A stretch of 7,181 nucleotides of DNA from positions 1 to 7,181 of the forward strand of contig CAJUOT010000081.1 in assembly GCA_910588135.1 (NCBI GenBank). The letters run 5' to 3'. Each line of letters begins with the position of its first letter. Within the stretch, counting starts at the first letter, position 1. This stretch comes from an uncultured Oscillospiraceae bacterium (GTDB lineage Bacteria > Bacillota > Clostridia > Oscillospirales > Oscillospiraceae). Both the position numbers and the translations under genes were made by a program. This document shows positions 1 to 5,356 of this stretch, in pieces. The notes under the pieces are model-generated. The model searched no databases. It worked only from the letters and a program-made list of their open reading frames with translations, and was not told the DNA's origin.

Positions 1-49
1 GCGACCACCGAGATCTACACTCTTTCCCTACACGACGCTCTTCCGATCT
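1..49 (+). other. Illumina TruSeq universal (P5) adapter contamination
   Basis: These 49 bases match the 3' 49 bases of the 58-base Illumina TruSeq universal adapter, including the P5 part (GCGACCACCGAGATCTACAC) and the terminal GCTCTTCCGATCT. They are synthetic library sequence left on the contig end, not genomic DNA. Genomic sequence begins at base 50. Read on the minus strand in the aminopeptidase frame, the adapter gives the peptide RSEERRVGKECRSRWS. In the neighbouring frame it gives IGRASCRERV. Both are familiar artefact tails in protein databases. The sequence match is made from memory of the adapter and is essentially certain. Confidence 0.98.
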
Positions 50-856
50 TGGGATAACCGCCACAGCGTTTACCGGAATCCGGTTTTCCGCCAGCGCCAA
101 AACAGCCCCGCACACCGCCGCGCCGCCCGCCATGTCTCCCCGGGTTGCCTTCAGTCCGGCGGCGGTTTTCAGGCAGTAGCCGCCGGTGTCGCAGCACACC
201 CCTTTGCCCACCAGGGCGATGGGGGCCTCCTCCTTCCCGCCGCCCCGCCAGCGCAGAACAATGAGCCGGGGCGGATGGAGGGCGCTGTCCCCCACAGCCA
301 GGAGAGCCCCCATCCCCAAGGCATGGATCTCGTCCCTGTCCAGCACCTGTGCCTCCACCCCGGTTCGCGCTGCCGCCTCCGCCATCCTGCGGGCCATATC
401 CGCCGGGGTGAGCAGGTTGGCCGGACAGTTCACCAGATCCCGGACAAAACAGATATTCCTGGCCAGCACCGAAGCCTCCGCCAGCCCATTCTCCTGTCCC
501 TCCGCCCCGCTGAGAAACAAAGCAAAGGATTCCTTTTTCTCCTCCGCCTTCCAGCACTCAGGCCTGTAACAGGCCAGCTCCCCGCCCAGCGCCAGAGCGG
601 CTACCCCCTCCGCACCCAGGGCCTCCACGGCAGGGCCGGCGCCCAGCAGGGCAGACTGTCCCCCCAAGCCGCGTATTGTTTTGACCGCCTTGGCGGCGGC
701 GCGGCGCAGCAGCTCCGCCGTCACCTGTTCCCCGCTCCCCAGGCTGACAAGAAGCTGACAGGGCTCCTTCCCCATGCGCTGCGTAAGGGCTTTACCCTCT
801 CCTGGCCTCAGCTCTACCCGCCATTGGGCCTGCTCCTGTTTCCAAAGCTTCACCAT
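50..856 (-). CDS. pepA: M17 leucyl aminopeptidase (cytosol aminopeptidase), N-terminal part, 3' end missing
   Basis: This is the first 269 codons of a cytosolic dinuclear-metal aminopeptidase that removes N-terminal residues from peptides; M17 enzymes are usually about 480-510 residues. The start ATG at 856 follows GGGAGGG by 8 bases. Residues 1-130 are the variable N-terminal domain. The catalytic domain begins with ARNICFVRDLVNCPANLLTP (132-151), the family's R-x-LVN-x-PAN-x-LTP signature. It continues with VGKGVCCDTGGYCLK and RGDMAGGAAV. By spacing against E. coli PepA, K218, D223 and D241 are metal ligands and K230 is a catalytic lysine. The remaining metal and catalytic residues (the D-x-E-x-R stretch) lie in the missing C-terminal half. 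The reading frame runs straight into the adapter, so any residues after the proline encoded at 50-52 are artefact. It lies downstream of the TetR gene on the same strand with a 133-base gap and no clear promoter of its own. Confidence 0.93.
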
Positions 857-947
857 CGTTTTTTCCCTCCCAATTTGATCCTGATCCGCGTCCTTTCACA
901 CCCGCTCCCCGCTGGCGCCGTGTCCATGCGGTTTCTGACATCCAAGC

Positions 948-967
948 TGCGGGCGCTGGGGCCCGCA
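948..967. other. short GC-rich hairpin between the TetR gene and the aminopeptidase gene
   Basis: TGCGGGC (948-954) and GCCCGCA (961-967) form a perfect 7-bp stem with a 6-base loop, 23 bases past the end of the TetR gene. On neither strand is it followed by a run of T, so it is a poor intrinsic terminator. It may be a weak transcript end or a chance GC-rich palindrome. The rest of the 857-989 gap shows no convincing promoter, only the GGGAGGG ribosome binding site of the aminopeptidase. Confidence 0.3.
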
Positions 968-989
968 CTGCCGGTTTTCAAAGGCGGCG

Positions 990-1496
990 TCACTCCACCT
1001 GCCGGTTTAACAGCTCCGCCATCTCCTCCGGCGATTCCTGCATCCCGCGGGCCACCCACTCCGCGATCCAGCCATAAATGCCGTTTGCGATAAAGGCCGT
1101 GGCATAGGCCATGTGGTTGGAGAATTCCGGCTTGGGGCCCACGTTGGCCAGCAGCACGTCCTTGAACAGCCCGAACAGGCCCCGGCGGTAGAGCAGTCGG
1201 TAGAGCTCCCCGTTGTGGGCCATGTAGGCGAACAGGCCGGCGGTGGCCGCCTGTCCGGACGCCGATTCCCCAGCCTGCGCTTTTCCGGCCTCCCACTGCT
1301 TGTAGGTGACGTTCATGTGCTCCCGCAATATGTCCTCCTTCTCACCAAAGCTGCGGTAGAAGGACACCCGGTGGACCCCTGCGGCAGCGGAGAGCTGGCT
1401 GACGGAGATATCCCGCAGCTCCTGCTCCTTCAGCAGCTCCAGCAGGGCGGCAGTGAGCTGCCGCTTCACATAGGTGTTTCGCTCCGCGTTATTCAT
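990..1496 (-). CDS. TetR/AcrR-family transcriptional repressor
   Basis: This is a 168-residue one-component regulator, a little short for the family (about 180-210). The N-terminal helix-turn-helix is clear: RDISVSQLSAAAGVHRVSFYRSF at residues 28-50, with the recognition helix around VHRVSFYRSF, then the usual GEKEDIL turn into helix 4. The C-terminal ligand and dimer domain (about 60-168) contains YGWIAEWVARGM followed by ESPEEMAELL. This resembles the C-terminal domain of the AcrR/DhaS-like branch, but I cannot name a ligand. The ATG at 1496 has AAGGGAGG 12 bases upstream, a longer gap than usual, and no better in-frame start is seen. The gene is divergent from the hydrolase operon and shares a control region holding a perfect inverted repeat, so autoregulation plus repression of that operon is the natural inference. 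The family call is secure; the targets are inferred. Confidence 0.93.
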   Translation of the reverse strand: MNNAERNTYVKRQLTAALLELLKEQELRDISVSQLSAAAGVHRVSFYRSFGEKEDILREHMNVTYKQWEAGKAQAGESASGQAATAGLFAYMAHNGELYRLLYRRGLFGLFKDVLLANVGPKPEFSNHMAYATAFIANGIYGWIAEWVARGMQESPEEMAELLNRQVE

Positions 1497-1538
1497 GGCG
1501 CTACATTTCCTCCCTTTTGTAGCATTTTCTCAATCTGC

Positions 1539-1567
1539 TTGACAGTCTCCGGCACAAGTGCTACACT
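1539..1567 (+). promoter_or_regulatory. sigma-A-type promoter for the hydrolase operon
   Basis: A consensus -35 TTGACA (1539-1544), a 17-base spacer and the -10 TACACT (1562-1567) are seen. TG at 1559-1560 gives an extended -10 (TGcTACACT). The start point would be near 1574, leaving a leader of roughly 60 bases before the micro-ORF at 1636. The -10 lies inside the CAAGTG inverted repeat, so a bound repressor would block polymerase. This is a prediction by eye, but all the elements fit. Confidence 0.75.
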
Positions 1568-1569
1568 TG
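1555..1569. promoter_or_regulatory. putative TetR operator (CAAGTG-CTA-CACTTG)
   Basis: This is a perfect inverted repeat with 6-bp arms and a 3-bp centre, in the intergenic region between the TetR gene and the operon it diverges from. It overlaps the -10 of the plus-strand promoter. It lies just downstream of the predicted start point of the minus-strand promoter (about +5 to +19). The position and symmetry fit a TetR dimer site controlling both genes. Flanking GGCA on the left and CCGC on the right suggest an imperfect extension. An ATCATGAT palindrome at 1574-1581 is close by and could contribute. That this repressor binds here is inference. Confidence 0.65.
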
Positions 1570-1579
1570 CCGCATCATG

Positions 1580-1608
1580 ATACTACAACTGTCGCGGCAA
1601 AAAGTCAA
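1580..1608 (-). promoter_or_regulatory. sigma-A-type promoter for the TetR gene
   Basis: On the minus strand, TTGACT (1608-1603) and TAGTAT (1585-1580) are separated by exactly 17 bases. Transcription would start near 1573, giving a leader of about 77 bases before the ATG at 1496. It faces the plus-strand promoter: each RNA would be made across the other promoter's core. The inverted repeat just downstream gives an obvious route for autorepression by a roadblock or by blocking initiation. Confidence 0.72.
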
Positions 1609-1635
1609 GCATAGGTTGAAAGGGGAGAAAACGCG

Positions 1636-1770
1636 ATGGCATTGACGCAAAAACGCGGCATCATCCTGGCCGCGTCAATTCTGGCGGGGGCGGTTCTGGG
1701 CCGTCTGGCAGTACGGGCTGTGCTGAACCTCCTGCTGGGCGGCACGCTGTTTGGAGGGAACTTCCTGTGA
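1636..1770 (+). CDS. 44-residue hydrophobic micro-protein, translationally coupled to the first hydrolase
   Basis: The ATG at 1636 follows AGGGGAG by 8 bases. The product begins MALTQKRGIILAASILAGAV, continues through LGRLAVRAVL and NLLLGG and ends NFL. A short basic N-terminus (K6, R7) precedes a hydrophobic, alanine/glycine/leucine-rich stretch from about residue 9 to 38, broken by two arginines near 23-27. This is a candidate single-pass or amphipathic membrane peptide. Its TGA (1768-1770) overlaps the next gene's GTG (1767-1769) as GTGA, and the next gene's GGAGGG lies inside its last codons. It may be a real small membrane protein, a leader that couples translation of the hydrolase, or both. 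I recognise no family. The hydrophobic composition, ribosome binding site and overlap argue against chance. Confidence 0.65.
   Translation: MALTQKRGIILAASILAGAVLGRLAVRAVLNLLLGGTLFGGNFL
1753..1769 (+). promoter_or_regulatory. ribosome binding site and GTGA overlap that fix the first hydrolase start
   Basis: GGAGGG (1753-1758) stands 8 bases before the GTG at 1767. GTGA merges that start with the micro-ORF stop. This supports the GTG over the downstream in-frame ATG at 1803, which has a weaker upstream site. Confidence 0.7.
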
Positions 1771-2738
1771 ACCAAGAAAAAGCGAAAAGAAAGGGACGGC
1801 TTATGTGGGGACTAATCTATGCGGGCGCGTTTCTGGCTGCATTCGCAGTATCCGCCACGCTGAAAATGACGGTTGACCCCACCGGCGGGAAATACGCGGT
1901 CCACTGGGACGATACAGTGGGAACCATCTATACAGATCTGTCCTACGGCCAGGGGGAGGCCAACAAGTTTGACCTCTATGTCCCAGCAGGCGGCTTCAGG
2001 GACAGCTATGGCCTAGTGGTCTATCTCCACGCCGGAGGCTTCACCAGCGGAGACAAGGCGGGAGATGCGGAGATGTTAAAGTGGCTGTGCTCCAAAGGCT
2101 ATGTGACGGCGGGCATCAACTACACCCTGTTCAGCCAAGAACACCCAAACGCCAACGTGTACACCCAGTCTGTGGAAATTCGGGACAGCATCCCCTTCGT
2201 GCTGGCCGAAGCGGAAAAGCGGGGCTTTCCCATCGACCGGATGGCGGTATCCGGCGGTTCGGCGGGCCACACGCTGGCCATGCTGTATGCTTACCGGGAC
2301 GCAGATACGTCGCCTGTCCCGGTAAAAATGGTTTTCGGCGCGGTGGGACCATCCTGCTTCTATCCTGAAGACTGGGGCGTGTTCGGCTTTGACCAAAATC
2401 CCGAGGCCGCCGCAGCCATGTTCAGCACCATGTCCGGCAAAGACATAAAACCAGAGATGTTCGGCACAGACGCCTATGAGGAGGCTATCCGGGACATCTC
2501 TGCCGTATCCTGGATTGACGGGCGCAGCGTTCCCGGGGTCCACGCCTACGGCGCCTGTGACAAGGTGCAAGCCTTCCCCGCCTCCAAGCGGCTGGACGCA
2601 GCGCTGAGAAAATACGGCGTGCCCCATGAGTACATTGTGTTTGAGCACTCCGGCCATGGACTGCAGAATGATAATGCCCAGTACGAGCTCTATATGGAAC
2701 AGGTAGAGGAATATCTGGGCCGCTATCTGGGAGCGTAG
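1767..2738 (+). CDS. membrane-anchored alpha/beta hydrolase (HSL / BD-FAE-like esterase)
   Basis: This 323-residue protein begins with a basic cytoplasmic stub (KAKRKGR) and one hydrophobic helix at about residues 13-33. That suggests an uncleaved signal anchor with the enzyme outside the membrane. The hydrolase fold follows. YLHAGGF (86-92) stands where HSL-type esterases carry the HGGG oxyanion-hole motif. Nucleophile S165 sits in the elbow GGSAG (163-167). The likely acid is D265 in GACDKV and the likely base H297 in HSGHGL, so the triad appears complete. The expected reaction is hydrolysis of a carboxylic ester; the substrate is unknown. It starts at GTG, overlapping the micro-ORF stop, and ends two bases before the next hydrolase. 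Control by the adjacent TetR repressor is inferred. The fold and catalytic serine are well supported; the subfamily is less certain. Confidence 0.85.
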   Translation: MNQEKAKRKGRLMWGLIYAGAFLAAFAVSATLKMTVDPTGGKYAVHWDDTVGTIYTDLSYGQGEANKFDLYVPAGGFRDSYGLVVYLHAGGFTSGDKAGDAEMLKWLCSKGYVTAGINYTLFSQEHPNANVYTQSVEIRDSIPFVLAEAEKRGFPIDRMAVSGGSAGHTLAMLYAYRDADTSPVPVKMVFGAVGPSCFYPEDWGVFGFDQNPEAAAAMFSTMSGKDIKPEMFGTDAYEEAIRDISAVSWIDGRSVPGVHAYGACDKVQAFPASKRLDAALRKYGVPHEYIVFEHSGHGLQNDNAQYELYMEQVEEYLGRYLGA

Positions 2739-2740
2739 AG

Positions 2741-3670
2741 ATGAAAACCGCAGTGAAAATGTTAACGGTTATCAGTATCGTGGTCCTGGCGGTTGCCGCT
2801 CTGCTCGCCGTTCTGATTCTCCGGCTGCTCACCGCGCCGATGGTCCCGGCTGGCTACACCAAAGCCGTGAAGACCGGTGGCGGCATCGAAGCCGCCTATC
2901 TGGCAGAGGGCGGCCACAAGGTCAAGTATGCCGAGGCACCGGCCCCATGTGATTGGAAAAAGTTCGAGCTGTACTACCCCGCCGAGCTGGAGCAGGGTGA
3001 AAATACGTATCCTGTTGTGGTGTTTGTCAACGGCACCGGGGTGTATGGCTCCAAGTACAAAGCGCTGTTCCGGCATCTGGCATCCTGGGGCTTTATCGTC
3101 CTGGGCAACGAGGACCCCAGTACCTGCGCCGGGGACTCCGCCGACGCCACACTGGCCTATCTGCTGGCAGAAAACAGCAACCCTGACAGTGTCTTTTTCC
3201 ACAGGGTAGACCTGGAAAACATCGGTATCTCCGGCCATTCCCAGGGCGGTGTCGGAGTGTTCAACGCAGTCACAGCAGCCGCACACAGCAGCTGCTATAA
3301 AACCGCCGTGGCCCTATCCCCGACCCAGGAGGAGGGGGCAGCAGCGCTGAATATGCCCTATGACCTGACCAAACTCATCATCCCTACCCTTTTGCTGGCT
3401 GGCACTGCCGGAGATTTTGAAACCCAGCTGGTAATCCCCATCGGGCAAATGGAAAAGATGTACCAGCGGATGGACGTCCCTAAGGTGATAGCGCGAAAGA
3501 CAGGCTGTGAACATGGGCAGACGTTATATGAGATGGACGGATATGTGACGGCATGGTTTATGTGGCATTTGCAGGGCGACGAGCGCGCAGCCGGGGCATT
3601 TACCGGTGACAGCGCTGAAATCAGCCGCAATCCTCTTTATCAGGATGTCAAAATCGCGTATACGAGATAA
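2741..3670 (+). CDS. membrane-anchored alpha/beta hydrolase (dienelactone / PET-hydrolase-like fold)
   Basis: This 309-residue protein has a strong N-terminal membrane helix (about residues 7-30, VISIVVLAVAALLAVLILRL). The catalytic domain is probably extracellular, anchored in the membrane. The core reads YPVVVFVNGTG (90-100) with the oxyanion region, HLASWGFIVLGNED (112-125), and the nucleophile elbow GHSQGG with S167. The acid is probably D225 in GTAGDF and the base H258 in GCEHGQ, giving a complete triad. The GHSQGG elbow and the H-x-A-S-W-G-F stretch resemble cutinase-like and dienelactone hydrolase-like enzymes that act on exposed esters. It belongs to a different branch from its upstream neighbour (GHSQG versus GGSAG), so this is not a simple tandem duplication. 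It starts two bases after the previous stop, probably by coupled translation, and is followed by a strong hairpin. The substrate is unknown. Confidence 0.86.
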   Translation: MKTAVKMLTVISIVVLAVAALLAVLILRLLTAPMVPAGYTKAVKTGGGIEAAYLAEGGHKVKYAEAPAPCDWKKFELYYPAELEQGENTYPVVVFVNGTGVYGSKYKALFRHLASWGFIVLGNEDPSTCAGDSADATLAYLLAENSNPDSVFFHRVDLENIGISGHSQGGVGVFNAVTAAAHSSCYKTAVALSPTQEEGAAALNMPYDLTKLIIPTLLLAGTAGDFETQLVIPIGQMEKMYQRMDVPKVIARKTGCEHGQTLYEMDGYVTAWFMWHLQGDERAAGAFTGDSAEISRNPLYQDVKIAYTR

Positions 3671-3685
3671 ACCGCCCTAGATGAG

Positions 3686-3725
3686 CAAATGGAACGCCGC
3701 CCAAATTCGGGCGGCGTTCCATTTG
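3686..3725. terminator. perfect 17-bp hairpin between convergent operons, probable bidirectional terminator
   Basis: CAAATGGAACGCCGCCC (3686-3702) pairs without mismatch with GGGCGGCGTTCCATTTG (3709-3725) around the loop AAATTC. It lies 15 bases after the hydrolase stop and about 55 bases after the short GMP synthase stop on the other strand. The GC core is flanked by AAAT/ATTT, so both strands end the stem in ATTT, but no long T run follows. It would serve both converging operons. Function is inferred from symmetry and position. Confidence 0.7.
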
Positions 3726-3738
3726 GCCGGACCAGATG

Positions 3739-3778
3739 TTTTCCGCATTCGTTGATATTTCTTCGGGCAAGCGGAAAA
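3739..3778. other. weak long-loop inverted repeat just past the short GMP synthase stop
   Basis: TTTTCCGC (3739-3746) and GCGGAAAA (3771-3778) are perfect 8-bp arms separated by 24 bases. On the minus strand the structure starts right after the TAA of the short guaA, so it could help end or stabilise that transcript. The long loop and the stronger hairpin next to it make this a low-weight call. Confidence 0.25.
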
Positions 3779-3780
3779 AA

Positions 3781-4761
3781 TTATTCCCACTCAATCGTCC
3801 CCACCGGCTTAGGCGTCAAATCATACAGCACCCGGCACACACCCGGCACCTCCGCCAAGATTCGATCGGTGATCGTCTTCAGCACCGCCCAGTCAATCTC
3901 CGGCACAGTGGCGGTCATGGCGTCCACAGTGTTCACCGCGCGGATGATTACCGGCCAATCAAAGGCCCGCTTGCCGTCCCGCACGCCGGTGGAGCGGAAG
4001 TCGGGCACCACCGTGAAGAACTGCCACACTTGGTCCGCCAGACCCGCCTTGCCAAACTCCTCCCGCAGAATGGCGTCGGACTCCCGCAGGGCTGCCAGCC
4101 GGTTCCGGGTGATGGCTCCCAGGCACCGCACCCCCAGGCCAGGGCCGGGGAAGGGCTGGCGCTCCACCATAGAGGCGGGCAGACCCAGGGCATGGCCCAC
4201 ACAGCGCACCTCGTCCTTGAACAGCAGACGCACCGGTTCCACCAGCTCAAAGTCAAAGTCATCGGGCAGACCGCCCACGTTGTGGTGGGCCTTCACCCCG
4301 TCGCTCTCCAGAATGTCGGGGTAGATGGTGCCCTGAGCCAAAAAGTCGATGCCCTCCAGCTTGCGGGCCTCCTCCTCAAACACCTTGATGAACTCGCCGC
4401 CGATGATTTTGCGCTTGCGCTCCGGCTCGTCCACCCCGGCCAGCAGGTCCAGAAAGCGGTCAGTGGCGTCCACATAGATAAGGTTGGCATCCATCTGGTT
4501 CTGGAACACCTCAATAACCTGCTCGCTCTCCCCCTTGCGCATGAGGCCGTGGTTCACGTGGACGCACACCAGCTGCTTCCCAATCGCCTTGATGAGCAGC
4601 GCCGCCACCACCGACGAATCCACCCCGCCGGACAGGGCCAGCAGCACTTTTTTATCCCCCACCTGTTCCCGGACCGCCTTCACCTGCCCATGGATAAAGG
4701 CCTGGGCCAGCTCAGGGGTGTTGATCCGCTTCATCTCCGCGGGGCGCATCTTGTTTTCCAT
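3781..4761 (-). CDS. guaA: GMP synthase lacking the glutaminase domain (ATP-pyrophosphatase plus dimerisation domains)
   Basis: This 326-residue GuaA paralogue carries out the synthetase half of XMP + ATP + NH3 to GMP, with no class I amidotransferase domain. The ATG at 4761 is chosen because AAGGAGG (4776-4770) lies 8 bases upstream. An N-terminal extension (1-37) precedes the PP-loop SGGVDSS (44-50), VNHGLMRKGE, EPERKRKIIGGEF (112-124), LAQGTIYPDILES, HHNVGGLP and RQPFPGPGLG (201-210). The C-terminal dimer and XMP domain ends KPVGTIEWE. It lacks the short insertion before HHNVGG found in the full-length neighbour. It also carries VVPDFRSTGV and KPVGT where the neighbour has LTNMRSVGV and KPPAT. 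It therefore looks like a separate lineage, not a recent truncation. It must use ammonia or a glutaminase from another protein. It is the last gene of the minus-strand cluster, and its SD overlaps the stop of the broken gene upstream. Confidence 0.93.
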   Translation of the reverse strand: MENKMRPAEMKRINTPELAQAFIHGQVKAVREQVGDKKVLLALSGGVDSSVVAALLIKAIGKQLVCVHVNHGLMRKGESEQVIEVFQNQMDANLIYVDATDRFLDLLAGVDEPERKRKIIGGEFIKVFEEEARKLEGIDFLAQGTIYPDILESDGVKAHHNVGGLPDDFDFELVEPVRLLFKDEVRCVGHALGLPASMVERQPFPGPGLGVRCLGAITRNRLAALRESDAILREEFGKAGLADQVWQFFTVVPDFRSTGVRDGKRAFDWPVIIRAVNTVDAMTATVPEIDWAVLKTITDRILAEVPGVCRVLYDLTPKPVGTIEWE

Positions 4762-4769
4762 TTGTCCAT

Positions 4770-4776
4770 CCTCCTT
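4770..4776 (-). promoter_or_regulatory. Shine-Dalgarno that decides the short guaA start
   Basis: AAGGAGG on the minus strand sits 8 bases before the ATG at 4761 and overlaps the TAA (4777-4775) of the DUF5655 remnant. Upstream in-frame ATGs exist but would lie before or within this site, so they are less likely. The overlap suggests that ribosomes ending on the remnant could feed the short guaA. Confidence 0.75.
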
Positions 4777-5333
4777 ATGATTCATTATAAGTTCTTTCAA
4801 TCAAAGGCTTCGCCTTTTCAAAATCCGACGCATTTTTGATCACCACTTGCAAATCACCTGTACCATAATGCCCAACCCCACGCATGTCTCGCGTAAAGCC
4901 GCTCTCCAATACCACGGTTTCTGGGTTCAGCTTGAGAAACAATATGATTTGCTTACTATAGATCTCAATGCACACCATATTTTGAACTTTTTTATATGCC
5001 AGATATAATTTCAGCTGGTTTGAGGCAATGTCGTCTCCCAAAGATTCAATGAAATCACAGATCGAATAGTAAAGGCTTTTCATGCCATCTGTTGCTGCCG
5101 CCAGCTTTTCTATATGCGATTTCTGCGTGCTGCTCTTTGTCTCGTTGTCGCTCACTATGTTTTCTACAATCGGCTTTACTGTTGGAACGTTTAAAAAACC
5201 GTACACCAAAAAAGGCCTCCATATTCTGCTCAATCAGAGTTTGCAGCTCCTTCTCCAAAATCACCTCTGAGGAGGTGCGTTCTTTCACCTCTCCATCCAA
5301 AGAAAACAGCTTTATCTCTGCCAATTTGTCCAC
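4775..5333 (-). pseudogene. broken DUF5655-domain gene with internal deletion and frameshift
   Basis: The ATG at 5333 opens MDKLAEIKLFSLDGEVKERT and runs through ELQTLIEQNMEAFFGVRF, the usual start of nuclease-like DUF5655 proteins. Near 5190-5200 (minus-strand TTTTTTAAACG) the match moves to the +1 frame at FLNVPTVKP and continues to TAA at 4775. That part holds a DUF5655-like C-terminal domain: MKSLYYSICDFIESLGDDI, LKLYLAYKKV, VCIEIYSKQIILFLKLNPE, GHYGTGDLQVVIKN, FEKAKPLIERTY. The first frame stops at 5055 after unrelated residues. From memory, intact relatives are roughly 300 residues with a middle PD-(D/E)XK-like region. Here that region is absent, so a deletion that was not a multiple of three is likely. 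The DNA is visibly AT-richer and uses more AAA/ATA/TTT codons than its neighbours, suggesting transfer. The C-terminal piece could still be made from an internal TTG (5233), without a good ribosome site. Confidence 0.75.
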
Positions 5334-5356
5334 CCTCTCTCTGTCCTCAAAGCATC

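Noticed and set aside
15..557. Minus-strand 180-codon ORF ending IGRASCRERV
   Set aside because: It is in the wrong frame over pepA, is a glycine/arginine-rich GC shadow and owes its C-terminus to the adapter. The adjacent frame gives a clear M17 aminopeptidase.
275..1093. Plus-strand 272-codon ORF antisense to pepA and the TetR gene end
   Set aside because: Proline/arginine-rich low-complexity translation with no recognisable motif. It spans two real minus-strand genes and their gap.
3736..4839. Plus-strand 367-codon ORF opposite the short guaA
   Set aside because: It mirrors the guaA coding sequence in a GC-rich codon pattern. The translation is histidine/leucine/proline-rich without family motifs, and the minus-strand guaA is unmistakable.
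5186..5202. TTTTTTAAAC at the DUF5655 frame change as a programmed -1 frameshift site
   Set aside because: It contains the TTTAAAC heptamer, but the downstream frame is +1, not -1, relative to the first frame. A large part of the expected protein is also missing, so decay or deletion explains it better.
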